Notes: generated by a model from the sequence alone, not told the origin. DNA of 64,000 nucleotides from Iamia sp038233075 (GCA_038233075.1 JBBSMQ010000015.1:1-64000); one strand, 5' to 3'; numbered from the stretch's first letter, positions 18,384-27,735 are shown. A program made the numbers and translations.

Positions 18384-18539
18384 CCGGCGACGTTACCGTG
18401 CACGCGTCGGCCCGGGCCGGGGCCCCCGCCCGCCCGAAGACCCAGCCCCGTGGGCCGGTCGGGCGGGGAGCGCATCCGGACGAGCCCGGGCCCCGGGGGC
18501 GGGGGGAGGGGTGACCCCAGGACCCGAGCTCGTCGCGGT

Positions 18540-19643
18540 CTAGTGGGAGTGACGGATCACGGACCGGGCGACCTCGCCCGACTCCATGGCCTCGAAGGCT
18601 CCGTTCACGTCCTCGATCGCGATCTCACGACTGATCAGCTCGTCCAGCTTCAGGGCCCCATCCTGCCAGAGTGAGATCAGCTTCGGCACATCGCGCTGCA
18701 CATCGGCCGATCCGTACCAGCACCCCTTGATCGTCTTGTTCAGGTACAGGAAGGTGAAGGCCGCGTTCAGGCTGAGCATGACGTCCATGCGGGGCACACC
18801 CACGATGACGGCCTCGCCACCGGGGCGGACCATGTCGATGGCGGCCATGATGGTGGGCTCCAGCCCGATGGCCTCGAAGGAGACGTTGACCCCCTTCTCG
18901 GTGAGGGCCATCACCTGGCCGACGGTGTCGCCGTCGTCGGGGTTGACCAGGTCGGTCGCCCCGAACTGCTTGGCCATGTCCAGCTTGGAGGCGAACTTGT
19001 CGACGGCGATGACCCGCGATGCGCCCGCGATGCGCGCCCCCTGGATCACGTTCAGCCCCACGCCTCCGCAGCCGATGACCGCCACCGTGTCGCCGACGCT
19101 GATGGAGGCGGTGTTGAGGGCGGCACCGACGCCGGTCAGCACCCCGCACCCGATGAGGGCGGCGATGTCGAGGGGCACGTCGGGGGCGATCTTCACCACG
19201 CTGATCTCGGGCACGATGGCGACCTCGCCGAAGGTGCCGAGGCAGGCCATCTGGTGCAGTGCTCCGTCCGGGGAGCGGAGGCGGGTGGTCCCGTCGAGCA
19301 GACCGCCGGCGGCCTGCATGGCCGCCTGCTCGCACAGGAAGGGCTGGCCCCGGCGGCAGTTGGCGCACTCGCCGCAGCGGGGGACGAACGAGAGCACGAC
19401 GTGATCGCCCTCGGTCACCGAGGTGACCCCGTCGCCGACCGCTTCGACCACTCCTGCGCCCTCGTGGCCGAGCACGATGGGTGTGGGCAGGGGGATGGTG
19501 CCGTTCTGGACCGACAGGTCCGAGTGGCAGACGCCGGATGCCGCGACACGGATCTGGACCTCGCCGGGACCCGGGGGCGCGATGTCGATGTCGTTGCGGA
19601 TCTCGAGGTCGGATCCGACGTCGGTGAGGACTGCCGCCTTCAT
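18540..19643 (-). CDS. Zinc-dependent alcohol dehydrogenase (MDR family)
   Basis: 367-residue medium-chain dehydrogenase. Catalytic zinc ligands appear as Cys39 (SGVCHSDLS) and His60-Glu61 (VLGHEGAG). The structural zinc lobe has four cysteines at 90, 93, 96 and 104 (RCGECANCRRGQPFLC). The NAD-binding motif is VIGCGGVGLNVIQGARIAGA. ATG 19641-19643 gives the standard MKAAVLTDVG start. The closest pattern is the class III/AdhB-like actinobacterial alcohol dehydrogenases, which oxidise alcohols to aldehydes. It diverges from the esterase gene across about 120 bases. Confidence 0.9.
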   Translation of the reverse strand: MKAAVLTDVGSDLEIRNDIDIAPPGPGEVQIRVAASGVCHSDLSVQNGTIPLPTPIVLGHEGAGVVEAVGDGVTSVTEGDHVVLSFVPRCGECANCRRGQPFLCEQAAMQAAGGLLDGTTRLRSPDGALHQMACLGTFGEVAIVPEISVVKIAPDVPLDIAALIGCGVLTGVGAALNTASISVGDTVAVIGCGGVGLNVIQGARIAGASRVIAVDKFASKLDMAKQFGATDLVNPDDGDTVGQVMALTEKGVNVSFEAIGLEPTIMAAIDMVRPGGEAVIVGVPRMDVMLSLNAAFTFLYLNKTIKGCWYGSADVQRDVPKLISLWQDGALKLDELISREIAIEDVNGAFEAMESGEVARSVIRHSH

Positions 19644-19762
19644 GGTGGGCTCCGTCGTACGTGGTGTGGTGGTCACAGTAGGGCACGGAACTGACTGGGT
19701 GGTCAAGTCCCCCTCGTCGCCGGGACGTAGGGTCCCCTCGTCGTCCCCAGGAGGTCCCCACC

Positions 19763-20734
19763 GTGCCCGTCGTCGCCGAGATCCAGGCCCTGCTCGACCA
19801 GATGGCCGACACCCCGGTCGACTACTCGACCATCACCCCCGAGGAGCTGCGGCGGCTCATGGCGCTGCTGTCGGCCGGCGAGGAGGTCGTCGAGGTGGGG
19901 TCGGTGGAGGAGCGCGCCATCCCGGGCCCGGCGGAGGACATCCCCGTGCGCATCTACCGACCGGTGGACGCTCCCACCCCGAGCCCGGTCCTGGTCTGGT
20001 TCCACGGTGGCGGCTGGGTCATCGGCGACGTCGACACCGCGGATGCCACCGCCCGTCGGCTCTGCGAGGGAGCGGACGTGGTGGTGGTGTCGGTGGGGTA
20101 CCGGCTCGCCCCTGAGCACCCGTTCCCCGCCGGCCCCGAAGACGCCTGGGCTGCGCTCCGCTGGGTCGCGGCCGAGATCGACGCCCTGGACGGCGACGCC
20201 GCCCGCCTCGCGGTGGGCGGCGACTCGGCCGGCGGCAACCTCGCCGCCCTCGTGGCCATCCGGGCTCGGGACGAGGGCGGCCCCCACCTGTGCCACCAGA
20301 TGCTGGTCTACCCGGGCACCGACCTGACCATGGCGTACCCCTCCATCGAGGAGAACGGCGAGGGCTACTTCCTCACCCGCCCATCGATGGAGTGGTTCGC
20401 GGACCACTACCTGGGCGCCGACCGTCGCCACGGCGACCCCGCCTCGCCCGCGGTGTCGCCGCTGTTCACCCCGGACCTGGCCGGGGTGGCCCCGGCGCAG
20501 GTGCTGACCGCCGAGTTCGACCCGCTCCGCGACGAGGGCGGGGCCTACGCCGCTCGCCTGGCCGAGGCGGACGTCAGCGTCGACCTGGTGCCCCACCCGG
20601 GCCTGGTCCACGGCTTCTTCTCCTTCGGCTCCTTCTCGCCCGACGCCGCCTCCGCCGTCACCGCCGCCATCACCCGCCTACGACACGCGTTCTCGTCCTC
20701 GGAGCGGAGCAGAGCGCCTGGCGGGGGAGTGTGA
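19763..20734 (+). CDS. Alpha/beta hydrolase, hormone-sensitive-lipase type esterase
   Basis: 323-residue cytoplasmic esterase. The oxyanion-hole motif HGGG is at 81-84, the nucleophile Ser155 lies in GDSAGGN, and the acid/base residues lie in TAEFDPLRDEG and PGLVHGFF. This is the HSL (family IV) arrangement, usually acting on short to medium acyl esters. GTG 19763 is preceded by an AGGAGG ribosome site at ideal spacing. The C-terminal tail (SSSERSRAPGGGV) lies over a 15-base sequence that is repeated 42 bases downstream, so the natural end may have been altered. Confidence 0.9.
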   Translation: MPVVAEIQALLDQMADTPVDYSTITPEELRRLMALLSAGEEVVEVGSVEERAIPGPAEDIPVRIYRPVDAPTPSPVLVWFHGGGWVIGDVDTADATARRLCEGADVVVVSVGYRLAPEHPFPAGPEDAWAALRWVAAEIDALDGDAARLAVGGDSAGGNLAALVAIRARDEGGPHLCHQMLVYPGTDLTMAYPSIEENGEGYFLTRPSMEWFADHYLGADRRHGDPASPAVSPLFTPDLAGVAPAQVLTAEFDPLRDEGGAYAARLAEADVSVDLVPHPGLVHGFFSFGSFSPDAASAVTAAITRLRHAFSSSERSRAPGGGV

Positions 20735-20776
20735 GGGGCGTCGTCGTTCGCCGACCCCCCCGGCGGGGGAGTGTGA
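20720..20776 (+). repeat. 15-bp direct repeat at esterase 3' end
   Basis: GGCGGGGGAGTGTGA occurs at 20720-20734, where it ends with the esterase stop codon, and again at 20762-20776. The 42-base period suggests a small duplication at the gene end. Confidence 0.5.
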
Positions 20777-20807
20777 AGGGGCAGAGGCTCCGCCCTGAGC
20801 TCGAAAC

Positions 20808-21092
20808 TCACCAGCCCCCCTCGCGGTCGGCGCGGTCGGCGGCGCGGACGGCGTAGCCGAACACGATGGCGGGGGCGAGCACGATCGAGCCCACCACCAG
20901 GCTGACGACGATGAGGGTCACCGCCCACGGGGCCAGGCCCACGACGAAGCCGACCACGAACACGACGATGGCCAGCCCGAACAAGCCGTAGCCCACCTTC
21001 TGGCCCCGGTCGACCCACCCGGCGATCCGCCGGCGCTTCGCCACCACGGGGTCGGCCTCCGCTCCGCCGGGGCGGGAGGGGTCGTCGGCCAC
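20808..21092 (-). CDS. Small two-helix membrane protein, unknown function
   Basis: 94 residues. GTG 21090-21092 gives MADDPSRPGGAEADPVVAKR, a short polar head before a basic patch and two hydrophobic helices (YGLFGLAIVVFVVGFVVGL and WAVTLIVVSLVVGSIVLAPA), ending in a charged tail (RAADRADREGGW). Longer upstream starts exist but add Cys/Pro/Arg-rich sequence without protein character. It is not recognised as a named family. The gene is isolated between the esterase and gpgS. A role in the membrane is all that can be said. Confidence 0.65.
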   Translation of the reverse strand: MADDPSRPGGAEADPVVAKRRRIAGWVDRGQKVGYGLFGLAIVVFVVGFVVGLAPWAVTLIVVSLVVGSIVLAPAIVFGYAVRAADRADREGGW

Positions 21093-21343
21093 GGCGACAG
21101 CCTGCCGGTCCGGGGCGTCGCGCCGCCACCCCGGCTGACCGTCCGGTCGCGGTGGGCAGCAGGACAGCATCGGCCGCATCGTGTGGGCACGCCAGGCGGG
21201 CCGGTTGTCGGGGCCCGGTGGGGCCTCGGTGGCGTCGTGTCGGTGCACGACACGGCATCAGGTCGGCCGCCCTCTCGGCGCGCTGCGCTCTGCCCGTGAC
21301 GGTCCGGGCCGGCGCCCTCAGAGCGACCCGGTAGGTTGCCCCC

Positions 21344-22294
21344 GTGGCCAGCGATCCTGCGACCGCAACGGCCGTCGACGACGCCATCTCCCGAGCCGCG
21401 GCCCTGCGGACCTACAGCCACCAGGACTTCTCCGTCGACGATCTGGTGACCCGCAAACGGGCCCTGGGCACGACGACGTCGCTGGTACTGCCGGCCCACG
21501 ACGAGGAGGCGACGGTGGCCGACGTGGTCGCCGCCTTCGTCCCGCTCCAGCGTGCCGGGTTGCTCGACGAGGTCGTCGTCCTCGATTCCCTCTCGGGCGA
21601 TCGCACCGCGGCGGTGGCGCAGGAGGCGGGAGCCCGCGTCGTCCACGTGTCGGAGATCCGCCCCGAGCTCCCGGCCCGGGCCGGCAAGGGCGAGGCCATG
21701 TGGAGGGGTCTGGGGGCCACCCGGGGCGACCTGGTCGCCTTCTGCGATGCCGATGTGCTCGATGCCGGGCCCCACTACGCGGTCGGCCTCCTCGGGCCCC
21801 TCCTCTCCGAACCGGAGGTCCAGCTGGTCAAGGGGTTCTACCGCCGCCCCATCGTCGGCGGTGACGGCCGGGTCGAGGAGCACGGCGGTCGGGTGACGGA
21901 GCTGACGGCGCGTCCCTTCCTCAGCCTCTACCGCCCCGAGCTGGCCCAGCTCGTCCAACCGTTGGCGGGGGAGTGGGCCGGTCGCCGGGGGATGTTGGAG
22001 TCGGTGCCCTTCCCCCTCGGCTACGGCGTCGAGATCGGCGTGCTGCTCGATGCCCACGCCGCGGTCGGGCTCGCGGGCCTGGCCCAGACCGATCTCGGGT
22101 GCCGGACCCACCGGCACCAGTCGCAGCAGGCCCTGGGCGTGATGGCGGCCGAGGTGCTGGGCACCGCTCTGCGGCGCCTCGGGCTCGAGCCGGTCGGGCC
22201 GAGCATGCGCCAGTACTCCGTCGACACCCACCTGCCGGTCGAGACCCCGGTCGCGTTGCTCGAGCGCCCCCCGTGGGGCCTCACGCAAGACTGA
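21344..22294 (+). CDS. gpgS: Glucosyl-3-phosphoglycerate synthase
   Basis: 316-residue GT81 glycosyltransferase that makes glucosyl-3-phosphoglycerate from an NDP-glucose and 3-phosphoglycerate, the first step to glucosylglycerate and, in mycobacteria, methylglucose lipopolysaccharides. The N-terminal RTYSHQDFS and LVLPAHDEEATVADVV (about 48-63), the metal-binding DAD at 135-137 (FCDADVLD), LVKGFYRRP, and the acceptor-side GYGVEIGVLLD and DLGCRTHRHQ are all family signatures. GTG 21344 is the first start. The stop codon abuts the stop of the convergent dihydropteroate-synthase-like gene with no space. A gpgS/folP2 pair is also known in mycobacteria. Confidence 0.93.
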   Translation: MASDPATATAVDDAISRAAALRTYSHQDFSVDDLVTRKRALGTTTSLVLPAHDEEATVADVVAAFVPLQRAGLLDEVVVLDSLSGDRTAAVAQEAGARVVHVSEIRPELPARAGKGEAMWRGLGATRGDLVAFCDADVLDAGPHYAVGLLGPLLSEPEVQLVKGFYRRPIVGGDGRVEEHGGRVTELTARPFLSLYRPELAQLVQPLAGEWAGRRGMLESVPFPLGYGVEIGVLLDAHAAVGLAGLAQTDLGCRTHRHQSQQALGVMAAEVLGTALRRLGLEPVGPSMRQYSVDTHLPVETPVALLERPPWGLTQD

Positions 22295-23074
22295 TCACTC
22301 CTCACCGCCGAGGTCGAGGGAGCCGGGATCCGCGGTGTGCGCCCGCTCGACCGCACGCACGCGATCGGGGTCGTGCGAGCGGCCGTACTCCGGACGCTGG
22401 TCCACGATGATGTCCAGCAGCTCGGCGTGGTCCCGCGTGTCCTTCCACGGCAGCGGGATGTAGAGCGGCCGACCGAAGGAGCGCAGCCGATCGAGGTGGG
22501 AGTAGACGTGGCGTTGGTAGGCGTAGCGATCGGCCCACTCCCACCCGTCGGGTCCGAACCCGGTGCCCGGGTCGAGGATGCACCGGTCACGCAGCCCGTA
22601 CCGATCGGCGACGCGCAGCCTGTCGTCGAAGAAGCTGCCCATGGCGTCGAGCGGGTCCCCCACCACGTGGGTCACCGCGCTGGGGTTGGGGCCGTTGAGG
22701 AACGGGACCACCACCAGCGGCCGGTACTCCGCCGCGACCTCCCACGAGGCCGGGTTCGACATGCCGTCGGCGGCGTTGAGCACCTTGACCCCGAGATCCA
22801 TGGCCCGCCGCATCACCTCGGGGCGCCAGGTGTCGACGCTGACGAGGTCGGCCGAGGCGACGGCCAGGTCGAGCACAGCGCCGATCCTCTCCCACTCCTC
22901 CTCGGCGTCGATCACCGAGGCGGCCTCGGTGCTGGCCTGGCCCCCGACATCGATCCCCTCGGCCCCGTCGGCGTGGAGCTGCTCGATCTTCGCCGCCGCC
23001 TCGGGCACGCTGGTCGCGATCGAGGGTCGGTGCAGCGAGTCCGGTGAGCAGTTGACGACCCCGAAGAGGTACAC
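22295..23074 (-). CDS. Dihydropteroate-synthase-like protein (FolP2-type paralogue)
   Basis: 259-residue TIM-barrel protein with the pterin-binding outline but altered key segments. GVVNCSPDSLHRPS stands where true DHPS has a N-V-T-P-D-S-F loop, DVGGQASTEAA replaces the usual DVGGESTRPG, and the barrel continues with VSVDTWRPEVMRRAMDLG and ILDPGTGFG. Normal folate DHPS residues are therefore not all kept. Mycobacterial FolP2, also next to gpgS, is reported to lack DHPS activity, so a role linked to glucosylglycerate-type metabolism is plausible. GTG 23072-23074 starts 3 bases after the upstream kinase stop, implying coupled translation. Confidence 0.7.
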   Translation of the reverse strand: MYLFGVVNCSPDSLHRPSIATSVPEAAAKIEQLHADGAEGIDVGGQASTEAASVIDAEEEWERIGAVLDLAVASADLVSVDTWRPEVMRRAMDLGVKVLNAADGMSNPASWEVAAEYRPLVVVPFLNGPNPSAVTHVVGDPLDAMGSFFDDRLRVADRYGLRDRCILDPGTGFGPDGWEWADRYAYQRHVYSHLDRLRSFGRPLYIPLPWKDTRDHAELLDIIVDQRPEYGRSHDPDRVRAVERAHTADPGSLDLGGEE

Positions 23075-23077
23075 GGG

Positions 23078-24616
23078 TTAGCCGTTGAGTCCGGCGTGGA
23101 TGTCCTTGGTCGCCTTGTAGGTGGCGAGGAACGCGGCGTAGAGCTGGTCGTAGGTGCCCTGGGTGCTGCGGTCCGGGGTGAACTCCCGATCGACGGCCAC
23201 CAGACCGTCGATGTCCTCCGGGGCCAGCCGGCCCAGCGCCACCGCCGCCACCAGTGCCGCGCCCCGGGCCCCGGCGTGGTGGTAGCCCTCGACCCGCCGA
23301 AGGGGGCGGTCCATCACGTCGGCGTGGATCTGGCACCACAGATCGGAGTGAGCACCGCCACCGATCACCGCGATGGGTCCCAACGGTGACTTGGTGAAGC
23401 CCTCGACCACCTCCAGCAGCCACCGGCTGTTGTAGGCGACGCCCTCGAGGATCGAGCGCAGCAGGTCGGCCCGGTCGTGACCGAGGCCCAGGTTCGTCCA
23501 CCCGCCCCGGACCGTGTGGTCGTCGACCGGGGTCCGTTCGCCGTTGAGCCAGGGCAGGTAGATGAGCCCGTGGCTGCCCGGTGGCGCGGTGGCGGCCACC
23601 TCGTTGAGCTCGTCGAGGTCCGCCACCAGGCGGAGCTGGTCGCGGGCGTGGAGGAGGCAGGCCCCGGCGGACTCGTGCTCGTTGGCGAGGAAGTACTTGC
23701 CGGGCAGGGCGGAGGGGAAGGCGGCCATGTTGTGGCGGAGGTCGGTGCGCTTCTCGGGCAGGTGGAAGCTGAGCCACGACGAGGTGCCCAGGTACAGGTG
23801 GGGCTCGTGGTCGCGCACCGCACCGCAGCCGACCACGGCGGCGTGGACGTCGCCCATCGCCGTGGTCACCGGCAGGCCGGCCGCCAGCCCCCACTCGTCG
23901 GCCACGTCGGCCAGCAGCGCGCCCACCACCGAGGCCGAGGGGACCAGCGGCGCCAGCTTGGCCTTGTCGACACCCGTCCACGCCAGCAGCTGCGGGTCGT
24001 AGTGGATGTCGTCGCGGTCGCGGTTGTCGGTCAGCCAGTGCAGCATGGCGCAGTCGTGGGAGGTCACGGCCCGACCGGTGAGGCGCAGGTTGAGGTAGTC
24101 GGCCGGCTCCAGGAGCCGTTCGGCCCCGTCGTAGACCTCGGGGCGTTGGTCCTTGAGCCAGAGGATGTGGGCCAGAGAGTCCTTGCCCGAGTGGCTGGGG
24201 GCGCCGCCGGTGAGCTGGATCCAGCGGGCCAGGCGGCGTGGGTCGTAGCCCATCACGTTCACCCGTCCGCCGACGGCCCGCGCCACCTGGGGCGCACCCC
24301 GACTGTCCATCCACATGATCGCGTTGCCGATGGCGTGGCCCTCGTGGTCGACGGCCACCGTCCCGCTCCAGTGGCAGGTCACCCCCACCGCGATGAGCGA
24401 CCGGGCCTCGGCGGGGGCGGAGGCCACCAGGCGGGTCACCGCCGCGGTGATGGCCCGCCACCAGTCGTCCGGGTCCTGCTCGACGCCGTCGGGCGGCTCC
24501 AGGATCAGCCGGGTGGTCTCCACCTGGTGGGCCACGATGCGCCCCCGCAGGTCCACGAAGGCCGCCTTGGGGCCGCCCGTACCCAGGTCGATGGCGAGGA
24601 TGTGCGGATCGGTCAC
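23078..24616 (-). CDS. FGGY-family carbohydrate kinase (xylulokinase-like)
   Basis: 512-residue sugar kinase. GTG 24614-24616 gives MTDPHILAIDLGTGGPKAAF, the phosphate-1 motif of the FGGY fold. WMDSRGAP and YLNLRLTGRAVTSHDCAMLH follow in the sugar-binding domain, and VIGGGAHSDLWCQIHADVMD with RGAALVAAVALG closes the adenosine site. The pattern is closest to xylulose/ribulose kinases, but the substrate is not certain. The stop is followed after 3 bases by the DHPS-like gene, so the two form an operon. The kinase diverges from a crotonase gene. Confidence 0.88.
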   Translation of the reverse strand: MTDPHILAIDLGTGGPKAAFVDLRGRIVAHQVETTRLILEPPDGVEQDPDDWWRAITAAVTRLVASAPAEARSLIAVGVTCHWSGTVAVDHEGHAIGNAIMWMDSRGAPQVARAVGGRVNVMGYDPRRLARWIQLTGGAPSHSGKDSLAHILWLKDQRPEVYDGAERLLEPADYLNLRLTGRAVTSHDCAMLHWLTDNRDRDDIHYDPQLLAWTGVDKAKLAPLVPSASVVGALLADVADEWGLAAGLPVTTAMGDVHAAVVGCGAVRDHEPHLYLGTSSWLSFHLPEKRTDLRHNMAAFPSALPGKYFLANEHESAGACLLHARDQLRLVADLDELNEVAATAPPGSHGLIYLPWLNGERTPVDDHTVRGGWTNLGLGHDRADLLRSILEGVAYNSRWLLEVVEGFTKSPLGPIAVIGGGAHSDLWCQIHADVMDRPLRRVEGYHHAGARGAALVAAVALGRLAPEDIDGLVAVDREFTPDRSTQGTYDQLYAAFLATYKATKDIHAGLNG

Positions 24617-24735
24617 GGCGTCTCCCCGGGCTCGCTCTGGCCCGGCGACCCTAACGGGATCCACCGTCCCGGCCTGCGGGTGTCAGCCGCTGTTGGCCCG
24701 GGTCGACACGTTGGGGAGCGGTAGGGTCCGCGCTC

Positions 24736-25533
24736 GTGGAGTCACCGTCACCGGACATCCGCGTCGAGGTGACCGACGGCGTCGCCCGGCTGACCATCGA
24801 ACGTCCCGAGGTGCGCAACGCCCTCTCCTGGGATGCCATCGGCGCCCTGCGCGCCGTCGTGGCCCAGGCTCGGACGGACCCGTCGGTGCGCGTGCTGGTG
24901 CTGACCGGCGCCGGCGACCGCGCCTTCTGCTCCGGCGCCGACCTCGGCGGCATGGCGACGGGGGCCGAGGATCCGGCGTCGGCCCACGATGCCCGGGGCG
25001 AGCTGGCCCGGCTGTTCACCGACCTGTGGGCGCTGGGCAAGCCCACCATCGCCCGGGTCCGGGGGTACGCGCTGGCCGGGGGCTTCGGGCTGGCGCTGGC
25101 CTGCGATCTGGTGGTGGCGGCCGATGACGCCACCTTCGCCACGCCCGAGGTGGACGTCGGGCTGTGGCCCCACATGATCACCGTCCCGCTGGTGCGGTCC
25201 ATGCCCCCCAAGCGCGCCCTGGAGCTGATGATGACCGGCCGCCGGGTGGATGCGGCCGAGGCCGAGCGCATCGGCTTCGTCACCAACGTGGTCCCCGTCG
25301 ACGGCCTCGACGCCGCCGTCGACGCGCTGGCCCAGGACCTGGCGACCAAGTCGCCGACCGCCCTGCGCCTCGGCCGCGACGCCTTCTACGCCACCTGGGA
25401 CATGGCCGCGGCCGAGGCCCTCGCGGCGCTCCACCCCCTGCTGACGGTCACCGCCTCCACCGCCGACGCGGCCGAGGGCCTGGCCGCCTTCCGCGAGAAG
25501 CGTCCGCCGCGCTGGTCCCACGGCGAGGAGTGA
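24736..25533 (+). CDS. Enoyl-CoA hydratase/isomerase
   Basis: 265-residue crotonase-family enzyme acting on acyl-CoA thioesters, expected in fatty-acid or branched-chain acid breakdown. The first half shows LTIERPEVRNALSWDAIGAL and FCSGADLGGM. The second oxyanion-hole strand is VRGYALAGGFGLALACDLVV, followed by FATPEVDVGLWPHMITVPLV. The usual catalytic glutamate pair is not clearly both present: the second position falls in DVGLWP, where hydratases often have E. GTG 24736 is used. It diverges from the FGGY kinase by about 120 bases and is monocistronic. Confidence 0.88.
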   Translation: MESPSPDIRVEVTDGVARLTIERPEVRNALSWDAIGALRAVVAQARTDPSVRVLVLTGAGDRAFCSGADLGGMATGAEDPASAHDARGELARLFTDLWALGKPTIARVRGYALAGGFGLALACDLVVAADDATFATPEVDVGLWPHMITVPLVRSMPPKRALELMMTGRRVDAAEAERIGFVTNVVPVDGLDAAVDALAQDLATKSPTALRLGRDAFYATWDMAAAEALAALHPLLTVTASTADAAEGLAAFREKRPPRWSHGEE

Positions 25534-25683
25534 CGGCGGCGGCCCGGTCGGGCTCCAGCCCGCCATCGCACCACGCGCTCTGGATGCGCGGCCCGCCGGT
25601 GCTGGGCCGCGACGGGCGCGGGCGCGCGCCGCGATGGAGGTCGCCATCCCTCCAATCGGGACAGGTCGTGCCGATGGTGCGGC

Positions 25684-26889
25684 GTGACCTCTCAGGAACG
25701 AGAGCCGGCCGACTCCTCGCGCCCCTCCGCAGTCAGGCTCGACGGACGGGCGCCGGAGGTGACCCCGGCCCCCCGGCCTCCCGCTCGCGGCCCGGAGCCG
25801 AGCTCGGTCATGCCTCCGGTCCCCATGCCCGCCAGCGCCGCCTCGGACTCCATCGCGGCTGCCCCCGTCGTCCCGGCCGCTCGATCCACCGAGTCGACTC
25901 GCCCCGGGTCCGACGCGGCGAGGGCCCCGGCCGACGCCGCGCTCTCGACGGACGAGATCGTCCCGAGCGGCGGCGGCGATGGCACGTGGCCGGCGGAGGC
26001 TCCGTCACCACCCGGCCAGGGTCCGGGCGCCGCGGCGCGCCCGACCGAGGCTGCTCTCGCAGGCGCCGCATCCTTCGACCTGGACGCGATCCGGGGGGTC
26101 ACCGCCGGCCCACTGGAGGAGGAGGTCTCGGATGCCCCGGCGCGCGCCTCGGCCAGGCGGGGTGCCACCGAGGACGGGTCCGACCTGTGGTCTCCCGAAG
26201 GCGCCGGAGAGGGCGCGGTGTCGGTCCCCGCTGCCGCCGCTGATGAGGGGGCCACAGCCACCGTCGCCGAGGCCCGGGCGGATCTCGTCATCCCTCCGCA
26301 ACCTCCCTTCGTGGCTGTCGACCGCGACTCGTGGCGGGTCAACCTGCCCAGCGCGCTGTTGCGCACGGTGACCATCGGTGTCGAACCCGACGCCCTCACC
26401 CTGGCCGGCCAGAGGGTCCCGTTCGACCAGATCGAGCAGGTGCGCTTCAAGGTCGAGGTCGGCGATGCCATCCTGCGCCGGGCTGCGTCGGCCCGCATGA
26501 CCGTGCACCTGATCACCGCCGACGGGTCCTCGACGCGGGTGGCGGCGCGGAACGCGGCGTCCGCTCGGCGAGCCGAGGCCATCGTGCGCATCTTCGACCA
26601 CCTCTGGCACCTCCTCGGCGCCGCTGCCGGCGACCGCCGTCGGGCCGACCTCGTCCGCCGCATCAGTCGGGGCGGCGAGGTGCGGGTGGGGGCCCTGCGC
26701 CTGACGGCCATCGGCATCGCCTGGAAGCGCAACGTCATCGTGCCCTGGAGCGGCGTCGCCGACCCTGAGGTGGGGGACCTCTCGGTCGTGGTCCCGGCCG
26801 AGGGCGCGCCGATGACGGTGGCGATGGCCGACGACGACGCCTACCTGCTCCCGAGGCTCATCCCGACCCTTCGCCAGCGCCACGCCTGA
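25684..26889 (+). CDS. Hypothetical protein with disordered N terminus and PH-like C-terminal domain
   Basis: 401 residues from GTG 25684. Residues 1 to about 200 are a low-complexity Ala/Pro/Ser/Glu region. From about 205 a compact part follows: DSWRVNLPSALLRTVTIGVE, VPFDQIEQVRFKVEVGDAIL, MTVHLITADGSSTRVAARNA, and a second similar unit around EVRVGALRLTAIGIAW with NVIVPWSGV. Two beta-rich repeats of the form value-strand plus WSGV/FDQI suggest bacterial PH-like domains; this is an inference from pattern. No signal or membrane segment is present. The start could be later, for example Met at 43. Confidence 0.6.
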   Translation: MTSQEREPADSSRPSAVRLDGRAPEVTPAPRPPARGPEPSSVMPPVPMPASAASDSIAAAPVVPAARSTESTRPGSDAARAPADAALSTDEIVPSGGGDGTWPAEAPSPPGQGPGAAARPTEAALAGAASFDLDAIRGVTAGPLEEEVSDAPARASARRGATEDGSDLWSPEGAGEGAVSVPAAAADEGATATVAEARADLVIPPQPPFVAVDRDSWRVNLPSALLRTVTIGVEPDALTLAGQRVPFDQIEQVRFKVEVGDAILRRAASARMTVHLITADGSSTRVAARNAASARRAEAIVRIFDHLWHLLGAAAGDRRRADLVRRISRGGEVRVGALRLTAIGIAWKRNVIVPWSGVADPEVGDLSVVVPAEGAPMTVAMADDDAYLLPRLIPTLRQRHA

Positions 26890-27003
26890 CCACGGCTGGC
26901 TCGCACCCTGCGAGGGTGACGCTCCCGGAGGAGCGGAGCGGGCGCGCGAGGGCCCTGGGCTCATCGGGCGGCGGACTCGTCGGCCCGCAGTACGGTCCGG
27001 TCC

Positions 27004-27735
27004 GTGTCTGTCCACGTCGTCCTCCTCGGCGAGGCGGTGCGCGGCCTCACCATCGACCGGCCCGAGCGTCGCAACGCCCTCGACGCCGCCCACGTGGAGG
27101 CCCTGCGCGATGCGGTCACGGATGCGCCCGACAGCACCCGGGCCCTGGTCCTGCGCGGGGTCGAGGGGACCTTCTGCGCCGGAGCCGACCTCAAGGGCAT
27201 CGAGGGGCCCGAGTTCGCCACCCTGCTCCGGGGGCTGCTCCACGCCCTCCGCGACGCCCCCTTCCCGTGCCTGGCGGCGCTCGAGGGTGCGGTCCTGGGT
27301 GCGGGGGCGCAGCTGGCGATCTCCTGCGACCTGCGCACCACCACCCCCGACGCCACCCTCGGCATCCCCGCCGCCCGGCTCGGTCTCATGGTCGACCCGT
27401 GGACGGTCCAGCGCCTGGTGTCCATCGCCGGCCAGGGCGTGGCCCGCACCATGCTCCTGGCCGCCGACCCCATCTCGGGGGAGGACGCCCATCGCCTGGG
27501 CCTGGCCCAGCGGCTGGGGTCGGCGGAGGAGGCGGAGGCCTGGGCGGCGGACATCGCGGCCAAGGCCCCGCTCACCATCGCCGGCCACAAGCTGATCCTC
27601 AACGCCCTCGACGGTGTTCCCCCTGACGATCCTGCCGTCACCGCCGCCTTCGAGCGGGCCTGGGCCAGCGAGGACCTGATCGAGGGCAAGGCTGCCTTCG
27701 CCGAACGCCGGGTCCCCACCTTCCGCGGCCGCTGA
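27004..27735 (+). CDS. Enoyl-CoA hydratase/isomerase (EchA-like)
   Basis: 243-residue crotonase. LTIDRPERRNALDAAHVEAL opens the fold, FCAGADLKGIEGPEFA forms the first oxyanion strand, and ALEGAVLGAGAQLAISCDL the second, followed by LGIPAARLGLMVDPWTVQRL. The hydratase catalytic glutamates are replaced by Ala/Leu in the PAARLGLMVD region, so the reaction may not be simple hydration; mycobacterial EchA6-like proteins are non-catalytic acyl-CoA binders with a similar loss. GTG 27004 is used. It follows the PH-like gene by about 115 bases and converges on the sortase gene. Confidence 0.85.
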   Translation: MSVHVVLLGEAVRGLTIDRPERRNALDAAHVEALRDAVTDAPDSTRALVLRGVEGTFCAGADLKGIEGPEFATLLRGLLHALRDAPFPCLAALEGAVLGAGAQLAISCDLRTTTPDATLGIPAARLGLMVDPWTVQRLVSIAGQGVARTMLLAADPISGEDAHRLGLAQRLGSAEEAEAWAADIAAKAPLTIAGHKLILNALDGVPPDDPAVTAAFERAWASEDLIEGKAAFAERRVPTFRGR

